Part shown: one piece after another, positions 49,501 through 61,906 of the stretch
Layout of the letters: each line of letters opens with the position of its first letter
Numbering within the stretch: position 1 is the first letter of the stretch
Source: Spinellus fusiger
Taxonomy: Eukaryota; Mucoromycota; Mucoromycetes; Mucorales; Phycomycetaceae
Assembly (NCBI GenBank): GCA_025094145.1
Contig: JALLLS010000103.1
Location: 1-64,000, forward strand
Length of the DNA stretch: 64,000 bases
Direction of reading: 5' to 3'
Position numbers and translations under genes: made by a program
Notes under the pieces: model-generated
What the model saw: only the letters and a program-made list of their open reading frames with translations
Databases searched by the model: none
What the model was told of the DNA's origin: nothing

Positions 49501-50835
49501 ACATTGCCCTTGCCAAAACACTCTTGTGTCTTGGTCTTGATAGCATTTTGCAGGGAGCTCTGGAGATATTTCTTACTGCCGATATGAATCATCTACAGCG
49601 AGAAAAGACCAGTCTCCTTGATAAAGTGCGAGAGTGTGGAGAGGGGAGTGGTGCTGGAGGAGGGAGTGGTGAAGAAGGGGAGGAGGGAACAGGCGGCAGT
49701 ACCAAGTTGTCTTTGGTTCAGCGTCCTCCCCAGTTTATTACTACAACAGACCTTCTGAACGGAGAACTGTAAGTGAAAAGAGGTGTTGTTTGTACTTTTA
49801 AGAGTTCAATGGACACGGAGACTGTACTGACGATGGACTTATTCTAGAGACGTCAGAGACAAGTTTTATATTAATAACATTGAACGTACAGCCACCCTCT
49901 TTTATGGCTATAGAGATGATAAGGAGATGAGCAAAGGTAAATGTTCAACCGCACTCCCTCCTTTCTCCAGTGCTATTTCTCTGTATTCATGCATGGAAAA
50001 GAGCATAGGGCTGCCATCAGTCTTAGTGTTTTATCCCATTTGACATCAAAATGGCCTCAACAAAAGGTCTCCTTTGATGCCTATGATAAGGTTCTACCCA
50101 AGAATATTCCCTATGCTATGTAAGCACTCTCTTGTTTTGATGTGTGCCTAATGGACATCCAAAAAAGTGATATTACAACAGGAAATGCCTTTAAAGACCA
50201 CCCAGTACTGTTTCTTATTATTGAACAGTGCTCTACTATGACACATACCTCCATCAGTGACATAACACGTAGTATTTTGGTGTATTTTATTGCTTTTTGG
50301 CACATACCAGAAGTAGCCAAGGAGAATACAACGTTGAAATATGCAACACAGTTAGAAGAGACATCGCGTCTTTTGATGCTTCTCAGACCGGTAGGATTCT
50401 TATAGCATGAGAAAATAGGGAATAACTGTCTCCATGATGCTATAGTACTTGCCCCTCTCTCTTCATCAAGTCCACCGGCTGTTTCCCTTTGTTTCTGCCA
50501 AGGACTTGGGTGATATTCTCTATCTCGCTCTGTGGCCATGCATTCGATGGCATCCTACCTGTTCAGAGACAGAAATCCCGGGTCTTGGTCCTTCTTCTGC
50601 CAAGGATGTTTCTGCCAACACCAACACTACCAACACCACCCATACCACTACAGCCCAGAGTTCTCTTCAGCTGCCTCCTGAGCTAGAAGAAACCTCAATG
50701 AAAAAGCTAGTTTCTATCTACCATCGGCGTCTGAAAAAGCTAGAGGCTGCTGGTGCCTGGCATACCACCCTCCAGACACTAGGCCGTGCCTTGTCGTTGG
50801 ATCGCAAAGTCAAAAAAGAAGTATCCACTGTGTGA
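46598..50835 (+). CDS. large helical-repeat protein, possible Integrator subunit 5 homologue
   Basis: Many short exons lie on one strand. Legible segments include NVLGHVVFGYLLGQHTD, IERYRLAYLLALPTLAPGL, VFPLWLSSVAFSQDG, DLVHWTLSLLAQSNVRGPDS, GHWQQVLLLFVSHPFMECRA, GLDSILQGALEIFLTADM, AFKDHPVLFLIIEQCS, YLPLSLHQVHRLFPFV and DILYLALWPCIRWHP, ending at 50835. Composition and periodicity suggest an all-helical HEAT/ARM-like scaffold of about 1,000 residues. The C-terminal part (xPVLF block, then xLHxVHRLFPF and LxLWPxxR) resembles what I recall of metazoan INTS5, a core subunit of the nuclear Integrator complex. The match is weak and from memory. Joins in the first 900 bp (exons near 46598, 47130, 47350 and 47450) do not all resolve; a small frame break near 47400 is possible. 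Confidence 0.6.
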
Positions 50836-50915
50836 CTTGCTCTTGGGTTGGCAATGGAGGCCGTTGTTTGAAAATAAATATAAACACCTTTTCTACCCTT
50901 TTCAACGTATTCACC

Positions 50916-51361
50916 ATGTTCGGCGTCATTCGTGCATTAGAAAGAGGCACCCGTAGAATTCCTCTCAGTGCCAAAAGAGGACACAACTTCTACAAAGGTA
51001 AAAAGAAAGGGAGTCACGCCTGCCTATCTGTGCATGTTAGCATCCAACAGTGCACAAGAACAAGTGTAGTAGAGCCATGGCGATTATCACCTGCCTACTG
51101 CCTACTGCCCTTTTATAGTCCACTAATGCCTTTATTATTTTTTATTATTATAGGTACTGGTTCTGGTGCTATGGGTCGTCATACAAAGCAGGGTGGTTAT
51201 AAAGTAGACTGGAGCAAAGTGCGAACTTTTATTGTGCCTGACCTCGAGGGTTTTATGGTAAATGAATGAACAAGAGACTTGAATAAAGAAACTGATGCAT
51301 ACCATAGTTGGGTCCTTATGTCTCTCGCAAGGCTCCTTTTCCTCCAAAACAGGTGGTTTAG
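50916..51361 (+). CDS. MRPL27: mitochondrial large-subunit ribosomal protein mL41 (MRPL27)
   Basis: Exons 50916-50997, 51154-51257 and 51308-51361 give 79 residues. The N-terminus is basic (MFGVIRALERGTRRIPLS). The core TGSGAMGRHTKQGGYKVDWS, then VRTFIVPDLEGFM and LGPYVSRKAPFPPKQ, is the mL41 signature. Ending at KQVV is short for the family. Splicing at 51352/51353 to a further exon near 51427 (FFVDLIRKTTR) is an alternative, so the 3' end is uncertain. It is a component of the mitoribosome large subunit. Confidence 0.8.
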
Positions 51362-51722
51362 AATATGTCTAAACATCACCTCTTTATCATTTTGCATGTC
51401 TGCATGTCTGTCTGCATTGGTGGCAGTTCTTTGTGGACCTTATCAGGAAGACGACTAGGATTCTTTCTTCATCGTATAAAAATAATAATAACAATCTCCT
51501 CTCTTGTTCTTATTCTGAATGTCCTTTGAAGGACGCCACATTCTATTGTTGAATACGACCACCCTTCTAGTCTTTTATTTTTATATCTTCCTATTCTCCA
51601 AGCAGATATGCATTGACCAAGCCACCCAACCAGAGTCTGAGAAAATAAGAAATAGAAAACTACAAAATAAGAAAAAGCAAAAAAAGAAAAAGAAACCTCA
51701 CCTCTTTTCTGTTTGACTTGCT
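51362..51722. other. spacer between mL41 and ZCCHC9-like genes
   Basis: It holds either the mL41 3' untranslated region or a last mL41 exon near 51427, followed by an AT-rich leader. No other gene is seen. Confidence 0.4.
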
Positions 51723-52585
51723 ATGACTCGCTACACTAAACTCGAACGGAAGAAGCACGACCCTTCAGCAGGCAGTGGATTTGAAGTCAATCCTCTTGTT
51801 CCTACAAAAAAGACACCCAACACACAGCAACACAAAGGACAGAAGAGAGAGAGAAGTAAGCCCACCCACCCACCTACAGAGTCAGATAGATAGATAGAAA
51901 CTGACTCTTTCTCTTTCTCTCTCTCTTTCTCTTTATTATTACTATAAAGATGACCGTGCAGCCTTGGAAGTAGAAAAGAGAAGAAAACGAAGAGATATGC
52001 GCAAGGAAAATGGAACTGTAAGGAGCCAAGAGACTGCAACACCCTCAACCCACCCTCATATCACCTTCCACTTTAGGTGTGTTTTGGCTGTAGAAAACCA
52101 GGCCACTCTGTCAGCCACTGTCCAGAAGCAAAACAGGGAGCCCAAGGCATCTGTTACAACTGTGGCACTACAGAACATTCATTGAAGCAATGTAAAAAGC
52201 CAAGAAAAGGGAGTAAGTTGAGTCATAAAAGAAAGAGATATTCACCCGCAGATGAGTTGCCCTTTGCCAAATGCTTTGTGTGTGAGGGACAGGGCCATTT
52301 GTCAAGCCAATGTCCAAAGAATGAAAAGGTCTGTACCCTAATGGCGGTGGATGCCGGTTCTGCTCAAAAGTAGATCATTTGGCAAGGGACTGTGGAGTGA
52401 CAAAGGAAGAAGCAGGCACTACACTTGTAGGCAAGATTGACCTTGAGCAAGGAGCAGATGACGATGACTATCATATCTTTGTGAATGAGAAGCAAAAGGC
52501 AGTGGAGGAGAACAAGGAGGAGAAGAAGATCAAGAAGGAGATCAAGACAGTATTAAAGACATCAAGAAAGGTGGTTCAATTCTGA
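51723..52585 (+). CDS. ZCCHC9-like zinc-knuckle protein, with one single-base frameshift
   Basis: Exons 51723-51855, 51950-52017 and 52077-52585. Four zinc knuckles are seen: CFGCRKPGHSVSHC, CYNCGTTEHSLKQC, CFVCEGQGHLSSQC and, in the shifted frame, CRFCSKVDHLARDC. The intervening GLYPNGGGC and the C-terminal KVVQF are hallmarks of ZCCHC9, a nuclear/nucleolar RNA-binding family. The frame breaks at AATGAAAAGGTCTG (about 52319-52333), where one more G would give NEKGLYPNGGG. Total exon length is one short of whole codons (236 residues expected). It is either a homopolymer assembly error or a fresh frameshift that removes the fourth knuckle. Confidence 0.85.
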
Positions 52586-52837
52586 TTTCTCTCTTTTTCA
52601 ATATAAAATACAAGTATAATACACTATATAAAAACAAATAAGCACACCATCCATGGGGTTCAATTCTCGATTCTCTCTTTTTCAATATAAAATACAACTA
52701 TATAAAACTATATAAAACTATATAAAACTATATAAAACAAATAGGCACACCATGCATCGGCATCATCATCATAATAATAAAAAGAAAAGAGAGAGAGAGA
52801 GAGATCTGCCTAGTACAAGTCATGGCCTGCTTCTTCT

Positions 52838-54085
52838 TCATAAGCAAGACTCCTGCGTGTCTTCATACGCCGTGTCTTGTGCTTCTTTCTCTGCACCATC
52901 AGAGGAATAAAGGCTGTCCATGTCAATGTCCTCTTCTTCTTCCTCATCTCCCTCTATCTCCTCATCACTGTCTGAATCAGAATCATGGGCGTCAAGATGC
53001 ATCCCGCCCATGCTGTGGCTGTCCCATACTTCAGTGAGCAAGAGGAGAATAGCGGATTCTTCTCTTACCTAAGAATCTCTTCTGCATTGGATGCTGATGT
53101 TGGATTCATTCTCCTTCTGTAGGCTTCCTATTGACATCCACAGATAGATCCATACACACAGTGAGCCACCAGGGAAGCTGTCCTTGGGATTTGCATTTAC
53201 CTTGGCCTGACTCTGCTCTCCTTCTAATTGGATGGCCTCTTCCAGACTCATCATCTGTACTCTAGACTAAAAGACACTGAAAATGAGATCCTCAACATTC
53301 CACATGTCTGCTCTTTATGTCTATTCCTCTCCTCTCACTTTACATGGGGTGCATTGCCATTGTACTTGCTCTTTTGTGATCCATGGACCACGCCTCCTAA
53401 CTGCATCATGCTATTGGCTACAGGTCCATGGGCACCCATGGCTGTACTATTCACAAGATCCACTGTCTGCTGCCTCACATTGACCTTTTCATTCAGACGC
53501 ATGTTCTTGAGTTTTTGTGTGACATTCTCCTGCTCTGACATCCCACCGTCAGCATAGTGACTTGTTGTTACTGGTAGAGGTCCAAGCAGAGCATCAATGT
53601 ACTCGACGGTCTCTCTTAGCTTGGCCCCGCTGTCAGGCAAGGTGTTGATTAATGCTCTAGTGAGTGAGTTAGTCAGTCAGTCCAGTCCAGTCCAGTCAGT
53701 CCAGTCCAGTCCAGTCAGTTAGTACGTGTTCTTTTTCATGTCTTTATTTTTTATTTTTTATTCTTTATTTTTTATTCTTTATTTTTATTCTTTATTTTTT
53801 ATTCTTTATTTTTTATCTTTTATTGTTATTTTTATTGTTATTATTTACTTACGAGTTTTTTAGCATACGCTTGTTATTTTCACGTAGGTCCTGGAGTTCC
53901 TCAGCTGACATGGCACTGAGCTTCTGAGTCAGAGCAGGTGGCATGTCACTCATCAGAACAGAAGATGAACTTCCAGCCAGTGGAGGTTTGGTTAAAAGAG
54001 GAACGCCACTCATGGTAGAAATGTCAGGTTGTCGTGCTGTGTTGTTAAGTTGCAGTGTTGTTGGGTTTGGCCTGTCGTTTTGCAT
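52838..54085 (-). CDS. Gdown1 (POLR2M/GRINL1A)-like protein
   Basis: The first exon from 54085 ends with MPPALTQKLSAMSAEELQDL then RENNKRMLKNS. The next (53655 to about 53335) begins ALINTLPDSGAKLRETVEYI. The pattern [LxE]LQxLxxxNxxxLxxxxxIxxLPDxGxKLRxxxE resembles the N-terminal motif of Gdown1, the RNA polymerase II-associated factor that competes with TFIIF. Another exon carries SLEEAIQLEGEQSQAK (ending about 53202). The C-terminus (from about 53041) is strongly acidic (EEIEGDEEEEEDIDMD). Four or five exons. The intron 53656-53850 contains CAGTC and TTTATT tandem repeats. Identity is moderate and exon joins in the 3' part are not fully fixed. Confidence 0.5.
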
Positions 54086-54466
54086 ACAAGGGAAGGGAAA
54101 CAATAAGAGAGAGAAAATAGTTGCTTTTTTTGGATCAAACGAAAAGAGCACTGGGCCTTTAACTATCCTCACAATAGTCACGTGGTCAGTAAGAAAGAAA
54201 GATAGTCAGTCTAATGCATCACCAAAGGATGCTGTTGAATACCTGTTGAGCACTCCATCACTTGTTACGCTGTAGATAGAACAGAACAGAACAGAACAGA
54301 CATGTAAATAGATAGATAGCAAGAGCCTTTAGACTCCATCTTATGGCTTGTAACACTTGTTTAGTTTATAATGTGTCAAGAACTCTCTCTTTCTCTCTCT
54401 TGTTTTGAGACAATAACAAAGGAAAAAGGAAAAAGGAAAAAGGAGAAAGAATACAATCCTCTACAT

Positions 54467-57400
54467 TTAAACATTCTTCTTGGGTGATCTGGGGGTTTCT
54501 ATGTCTTCATCACTCTTTCGCTTGGTACCCACCACTGCATCCGTGGCTGTGGCTGTTTCTGTCTCTATTTCTGCCTCTATTTCTGTCTCTATTTCTGCCT
54601 CTGCCTCTGCCTCTGCCTCTGTGTTGGTGTTGGTGTTGATAGGAGTAGGGGTGTCTGCACTGATAGAGGGTGTCTCGTTCATCATCTTATCCATCATCTC
54701 TAAAGAAGTATCTTGGAGGAAAGAAGGAGAAAGTGCTTGCTGACTCTTCTCCTGCAATGGTGACAAGGCATAGAGTGACTTTTGTGGCTGTGTCTGGAGA
54801 GTGTCTGTTGTCCATGATGGACTGCTTGTGGAGAGAGTGGCTTCTGAATGGGACTCTTTCATGTCCATGTCTTGGGTGTCCAGTGATTTGGTCGTCTCCA
54901 CAAAAACATTCTTGTGTGGGGATGAGTGAAGCTCTCCTTCTTCTCTCACCTCTCCCTCCTCCTCCTCTTCTCTTGTTTCCTGAAGGATAAGCTGGGTCTC
55001 TTCGGATGTTGGAGAGACTTGTAATCCTTCAGGTGGTGGGGACACTGCAGGCATAGGAGGTGCTTGTGGTTCTTCTTGTACTTGAGGCACTTGAGGCACT
55101 TGAGATACCTGAGGCAATGAATGAGACTGTTGTGTCTGTGGTGAAGAGTCTGTTACAGACACATACTCAGAAGAAACATGCATGTCTGCTTTTGAACTTG
55201 CAAGTACGGAGGGTGTGTCTTGTACAGGAGATACATTCGATGTGGATGTAGATACAGATGGAGATGTGAATGCTGGTGGTAATATGGAGATGGGCACTGA
55301 TATAGGTACAGAAGGGGCTGTGACAAGAGCACCCTTTTCTTCTGCCTCTGAGTGACTTGGCTGAGAAGGAGAGGATGAGGATGAGGAAGAGGTGGTGGTG
55401 ACGATAATGGATGAAGGAAGTTTTGCTGTTAATTCAGCAATTTTGTTTGCCAGCTTGTTGTTTTTGTTTGTCATCATGGACTGCATGGCCTTGAGACGTT
55501 TGTTCTCAAGCTCAACTTGAGTAATCTGTTCTTCTTTCTGGGCAAGAGCAGTTTTGAAGGCCTCTTGTGCTGCTGTTGTGTTTGCAGTGTTTGCAGTGTT
55601 TGCAGTGGCTGTTGTGTCAGTGACAGCGACACCTTTACTCTTGAATTGCTTATTTTCTTCTGTCAGTTGCTGAATCAATGCAGTATTCTCTTCAATCTTC
55701 TTTCCTAGTTGACTCAATGCTTCATCGTCTTCCTCACTCTTTGTCTTGAGTGCCTTTACATCATCCAGTGCTCTATTCTATTAAAATAATAATAATATCG
55801 TAATGAAATGTTCAATACCAATAAAATATCTGTTATTGCTTCTCTTCTCTGCTTACCTTCTCTGCTGCAATCTGGCGTGCTCTTGTAAACAAGCTCATGT
55901 GCTTTTTATTCAGGGCTTCGTACTCATCCATGCGCTTAACAAGTGAATCGTGAGATATCTTCTTCTCTAGCTCAGCAGCCTCTAAAGACTCCTGGAGTGT
56001 CTTGATCTTCTCTTCAAGATCAGTAGAACCTTGAGCTCCTTTGGTGGCATTTTCCAGTTTAGCCTTCATCTCCACTAACGCTGTTTCCTTGTGCTTGGCT
56101 ACAGTTGCCACACGCTTGAATCTTTCAAACATAGCATTCTTCTCTACTTCTATAGAGGCCACCTTATCCAGGGCTTCCTGCTTTGTCTTCTCAAGAGATG
56201 CACATTCAGCCTTGGATGCCTCCAATGTCTCTTGGAGCTTCTTCAAGTCTTCAGGATCAATCAGATTGCGTTTGGCCATCAGCTCAGAAGCACGTGTTGT
56301 GAGTTCTGTCTGAGTCATCTCCAGAGAGCGAATGAGTTCAGCAGAATGAGCAAGATCAGATTCAAGAGTTACTATCTTAGTGATCATTGGCTCCATCTCC
56401 TTTTGCTTGGCGTCGACTTGCTTCTCGAGTGTTTCAATGCGAGTGCTGGCTTGGGAGAGTTCTGTTCTCAGGGTGTCATTGCTATCCTTGTAAACAGATA
56501 CCAAGTTATTTGCTTCTGTTCTCTGCTGTTCTTCTTTAAGCATAAGAGCTGTCTTCTCTGCTCGGAGGGATTCCAGCGCGAGACGTGTATGGGCCAGCTG
56601 TTTCTGAGTCTGTTCAAGACTATTCTCAAGTTTAAGTTGTTGGATCTGACTCTGTCTGTATCTGCTTTCGAGTGTTTCCTTGCTCTGACGTAGTATAGCG
56701 TTCATTTCAAATACTTGCTTGATGGTCTTGTCCACAGAATCAGGGAGTTCTGTGGGAGCAGCTGTTGAGGAAGAGGTGGCTTCTGTCCATTGTCCTAGGA
56801 GTTTCTCAACTTGAGCTGCTAATGTTGCTCGCTCTTTCTTCAATTCACGCAGACTAAAATACAATAAGTTATCCCAGTCTCCTGGTTGTAAGAAATAGCT
56901 CTCTTTACCTCTCTTCATTCGCACACAAAATAGCATCGGTGTGTTCCTTTTGGCGTGAAAGGCTTGTTTCACCAGCCTTGATCTTTGCTTGTGCCTCTGT
57001 CAATTTAGAAGTAGCTTCGGTCACTTGTGCCTTGAGATCTAATGCCTGTGTCTGGTATTGACTTGCTTCTGAAAGTGCAGCCTGCAATTTTGTATGTTCA
57101 GACTGTAACTGAACATTGATATCTTCCTTGGCCTGAAGGTATCGCTCAACATCCTTGTGAAGTGTCTCTAGTTCTGTTGTTTTCGTCTGCTCCAACACCT
57201 TGAGCTCTTCTTTCTCAGCAACAAGAGCCAGTTTCTCAATCGTCCACTGCTGTTCAGAACTGCCCATGTCTTCTTTGATTTTCTTCATCTCTACAAGCAC
57301 AGTCTCCAACTCTTGCTGTAGCTCCCTCACACGTGTAGTATAGGTTGCGACATCCTCTGTCTTTTTATCCAGTGTGGTCTGTATGTCCTTTACAAATACT

Positions 57401-60400
57401 TCATACTTTTCATTCAGCTCTTTGGTCTCCTGTCTTTCCTTCACAAGACGGCCTTGGTAATCTGCGAGTGTGGACTCCAAGACCTGGATCTTCTGTTCAG
57501 CCTCCACCACCTGTGCTTTGTACTTTTCAATACTCTCTGTTGTGTCTTTCTCGGAGAGTATACTGACAAGAGGCTCTTCAGAAGACTCTTGTTTAGCACT
57601 GGCATGGGAAAGAGTAGCCACCTTGAGCTCAAGGGCATGCTTCTCTTGTCTTGCTGTCTCCAACTGCTGACATGTCTCATTGTAAGAAGTAGTGATCTGT
57701 TGCAACTCTCCACGGGCCATCATGCACTTGTCCTGCCACTCTCGACTATCAATCAAAGGATACTCTTGTGTGTCTGTTTGGGTCTTGGCCACCTTCTCTG
57801 TCAATACTTCAACCTCACGGCACTTTTCTTCGCATCTTTCCTTCCAGTAGCCAGCATGCTGTTCAGATCCTTCTACAAAGGCCTTGCGTTGCAGAGAAAG
57901 ATCCACCAAGGCATCGGATATCTTTCGGTACTGTGTCGATAGCTCATTCAATTGTTCTGTCAGCATCTCAGAGCGAGACGCATTGACCTTGTTTTCTGAT
58001 GTGAGTTGAAGGTTCTCTTCCCTGATGGCTTCATGGGTGCGATGGTAATGCTGGACTTGAGCCAGAGCTTGTTGAAGAAGATCTTCATTGGTAGACACTT
58101 TACTTTGCAATTCAATATTCTTTTGTCGAAGTTCTGTGATGAGTGTCTGACGCTCTTGGCAGGTGTATTTCAAGTTGCTTATTTGCTCCTCGAGATGAGA
58201 AAGAGTTGCCTTGGTGTGGGCAAGTTCCTGTTGGGCTGTGTTGCTCTTTCTTCGGGCATCGTCCAAGAGAGCCTTCATCTTTTGGAAATCTCCATTGACT
58301 TCTATTTGGTAGACATCAGCCTGTTGTTCGTTCTCTTTAAGGCGTTGTTTGTAATCTTCTACTCGAGACTGCAATTCAGCATGGATTTCTGGGGACGTCT
58401 GTTTTTTGTATTCTTCAATGATGTGTTGATACTGGTCTTTTTCGCTGGATAAAAGATGAATTCTACAAGGCAGAGTGAGTCGATACAATTAGAAAGACAC
58501 ATGATAGGATAAAGAAACTATAAGAAGAAAGAGAAAAGAAAGAGGATAGACTATGGAGACTTACTTGGATTTGCTGCTCTTAATCTCTTCTTCAAGTTCT
58601 GTAATCATATGTTTTGCTTCATTCAATGCATGTGTGTAGAACCCTTCATTTTTAGTGCTTTCTGCACAAGTGTCTTCCAATGTACATGTCTTTTGTTTGA
58701 GTTCCTTTGATAATTCTCTGCACTGATGTGTAAGGTGCTGGTTGCGCTCGAGTAACTCGGTAATGTTTTTAAACACAAGTTCATCATGACCAAGGTGGGG
58801 TCTCCCTGTTGTGTCGATAAAGACAGCTGCTGTTGCTTGAAGAGCAGCAGGTAAAGGCTGATCTCTCAATTGTGCTTCGTTCAATAAAAATCTCAATTGA
58901 TACGTAGTGTCTGTTAATGATTCTCTGAGCTTCTCATCTTCTTGATCGAGTCCAGCAATATGAGATTTAAAGTGTTCCAGCTGTTATGTACAGGCAATTC
59001 AATAAACACTTGTCATTGTTATTCTTGTTCTGCTTACCTCTTCGGCATTCTTCTTTACAACACTGGCATAATCTTTGTTCTTTCTTTCCGAAGATGCCAA
59101 TTGATAACGAAGTCTCTCTAATTCAGCCTGAGCTCTCTCCTGCCATTGCTGCTGATCCTGTGTCTCACGCAACAGCTCTTCATTGGCTCCTCGCATGCCT
59201 TCTGCCTGAGCCACTGTCTTGACATAGTCCTCTCGAAGATCAAAAAAGTCGCTGTACACCTCATCCCAGTGTTTTCCAGTACTTTCGTATTTGCTGATCA
59301 ATGCCAACAGGGTGGTACTGCCACTGTTCACACTGTTGTTTCTATCCTCTTGTTCATTCTGACGAATCACACCAATGAATTTTTCCACTTGCTTCCGAGA
59401 CAAGTCAAGCTGTTGTTGTCTATGAGCTAATGCCTTTTCTAACTCGCGTTGACTGTTCTGTGCTTCCTGTACTTTTTGCTGTGATTGGATTTCGAGTGCT
59501 GCCATTTTTGTTTGTGTTGCTTCTAAATACTCCTCCTGTAGTTTCTGTTGTGCTTCGTACATTTCCTTGGACTCCTTCTGTTCACTTTTGGTAGCCATGA
59601 GTTGTAACTCCAAAGCCTGACAGCGATCCATGGCAATGCTGGCTTCTCTTTTGGTTTCTGCATTTTCAAACTTCAGACTTTGGTTCTCTGTACGTATGTT
59701 GGCTAATGTGCTTTCCAAGGCGACTTTTTCTTGTTGGTGATCTGCCAATTGACGTGTGAAACGCTCAGTAGCAAAGTCCTAATGACCCAGCACACCAAGA
59801 CAGAGCAAGGGAGAAGGAAAGAAGAAGAAAAAAGATGATATAGGGATGGATAGATAGATGACATAGAGAAAAAAGGACAAGGTGAGGACAAGACACTCTA
59901 CTGGTGACTGTATCTATCCCGCTGTGCTTACAGATTTGTACTTTTGATCTTTGAGCTCATTCTCAAGGATATGCAATTGGTGTGTTTTTGCGTCTTCTCT
60001 TCGTACTGTAGATTCCAATCTTGCTGTGAGTGCTTCTACCTCAAGCTAAAGAAAGAAAAAAAGAAAAAAAGAAAAAAAGACATGAGTGATGCAGTGTACA
60101 GTGTATATTACCTTTAATGTTGCAGTGGAGGTAGTGGCGTCTTCTTTGGAGGCTGCGAGTCGATGTTTCTGCAGTCTTTCCTCATGCAATTTCTCCTTGA
60201 GTGTTTTTATAGTATCTGATAAAATACAAAGAGTAAGGTTTGTAGGATAGAGAAACAGACCAAGACTAACATTAAGACAAGACTGACCTTTGGCTTCAAG
60301 CAATTCACTATTTGTCATGCGGATGAGCTCAGTATTTTTTCTTTCGTTGGCAGCAGCAGTCGTTTCAAGAGTGGAGATCTGATCCTTTGCAGCCTCATAC

Positions 60401-60713
60401 TGAGATTGTACAGTGGTTCTTTTTTCTACTTGACTCTTTGTACTTTTGAGAGAATCATCTAATAGCCAGAAGAGTCATGTTAAAAGAGACAAAAGGATGT
60501 GGACGGTACAAGTTAAGCAAACACGCGTTGTACCTAGGAGTGTAATCTGTTGTTGTGCGTCATTATAAAGGTTCAGCAGGTGGGTGTATTTGTGCTGTAA
60601 CTTCTCTAGGTTGATATCTAGATGTGTTTTGGGTGTTAGGCCTGGGATGTTCTTTTGTTTCTTTCAGTTCTACCTGACAGCAGATCTATTGCTTCACTAG
60701 GGGTGGAAGCCAT
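54467..60713 (-). CDS. Mlp1/TPR-family nuclear-basket nucleoporin
   Basis: The ATG at 60713 (MASTPSEAIDLLS) is followed by about ten exons that are almost wholly coiled coil (54467-55770, 55855-56870, 56908-58465, 58562-58980, 59038-59780 and short exons upstream). The block VFKNITELLERNQHLTHQCR then ELSKELK is the conserved TPR/MLP1 segment. The heptad pattern runs for over 1,400 residues. The C-terminal region becomes Ser/Thr/Pro/Glu-rich and acidic, and ends with a bipartite basic motif (KRKSDEDIETPRSPKK), consistent with nuclear import. TPR/Mlp proteins form the nuclear basket at the inner face of the pore and serve mRNA quality control and spindle-checkpoint scaffolding. An (E-A/E-T)n tract at 54555-54640 is a CTCTGC/CTCTAT minisatellite. 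Confidence 0.85.
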
Positions 60714-61442
60714 GATATAAGAAAGGGGGAAGAACAACGAGTAAGAAAGTCTTTGGTGACTTGTTTTCCTTCTCTTTCTTTATTGGTAAAAGGACTTACT
60801 CACAGACAGAAACAAAGTGAAATGAGGAATGAAAATATAGAAGAGAGCGGGACTATCGCGCTACGTCACACTTGTTACTATTTTCCGTAGTTTTGGAAAT
60901 GCAACTCCACACTCTACCAATCTATGGATGCATAAATATAGAAATATAGACTATGGACAAATGAATGAATGAGTGGGTTTTGTGGTGGTAAACTGGGCTG
61001 GAAGAGAAAGAAGGAGATGAGAGAGAAAGAGAGAGAAAGAGAGAGAAGCTATACACACACACATACGCACAACTCCTTAACAATGAGACAAAACTACCCC
61101 TTCTAACTACACTACTTAATGGACTCATGAGCAACCTCCACTTTCTACTCAATAGACGTGGGTGTAGTATAAACACCCTTCTCTCCTTCTCTCTCATCTC
61201 CTTCTCTCTAACCCTATATCTATTAGCTTAACACATGGCAGTGACAAGTGCACTCTTATAAATAAATAAATAAAAGACAAAACAAACAAGTGTAGGCCAG
61301 CGACAGAAAGAAAGGAGAAAGAAAAGATGCCCAAGTGACTTTGCTTTTTCATAGACACAGTCTGGGTGACTTTCTGTCTAATTATTTGCACTGTCTTTCT
61401 CTCATTTTCTTCTTTACTGTCACTATTCCTCACAAGATTCCT
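60714..61442. other. divergent promoter region between Mlp1/TPR and the Gag1-like gene
   Basis: Two oppositely oriented genes start at its two sides, so it must hold both promoters. GA-rich (AGAGAGAAAG)n and CT-rich tracts are visible at about 61015-61050. A TACGTCA (CRE-like) heptamer lies at 60863-60869. No gene is seen. Confidence 0.45.
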
Positions 61443-61906
61443 ATGCCAACGGTCGAGTCATCCACACCACTGTGTTCCGAGACACCTCTTGAACCAAAAA
61501 CAGACACAACCGTCAATACTGGCTTGGAGTCTTGGCTTGCACGGAGGGAAGAGTGGACTCGACAGCCCGATTTGTCCCCAGAACAACAGCATAAGCACAA
61601 CCTCTCTTTAGAACAGAAAAAGGCATGGCTAGAAGCAGTGAGCCAAACCAATCCACTAGGTGTTTATCAGGCGTTGATTGTGGATCGACGGAAGCTAACT
61701 ACACCACTTCCTTTGGGATTTGCAGTGAGTTCGTCTGTCTTTAACAGATAGGCCTTTATTTCTTGGATACCCTTGAAAGGGAGTTTGTTCTGTGAAACTT
61801 ATTTGTGCTGCTTTCTATCCTTCCCTTCCCTTAGATCGATATCATTGTCCAAGGATGGAAACATAACGGAACATGGCCAGAAGGAATGGAGGCACCAAAA
61901 GATTAA
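61443..61906 (+). CDS. small DUF4050/Gag1-clamp-like protein
   Basis: Exons 61443-61724 and 61835-61906 give 117 residues. Legible features are LESWLARREEWTRQPDLSP, QKKAWLEAVSQTNPLGVYQA, LTTPLPLGFAIDIIVQGW and KHNGTWPEG. The spacing W...R..W...PVPL...IV.GW...G.W matches my memory of the fungal DUF4050/Gag1-like clamp domain. Members are short cytosolic proteins. The domain name refers to the yeast TORC1-linked protein Gag1, but function here is inferred only from the domain. Confidence 0.55.

Noticed and set aside
54480..58452. Long antisense frames opposite the coiled-coil nucleoporin
   Set aside because: They are shadows produced by the codon bias of a Gln/Glu/Leu-rich coiled coil and show Cys/Leu-rich, domain-free translations.
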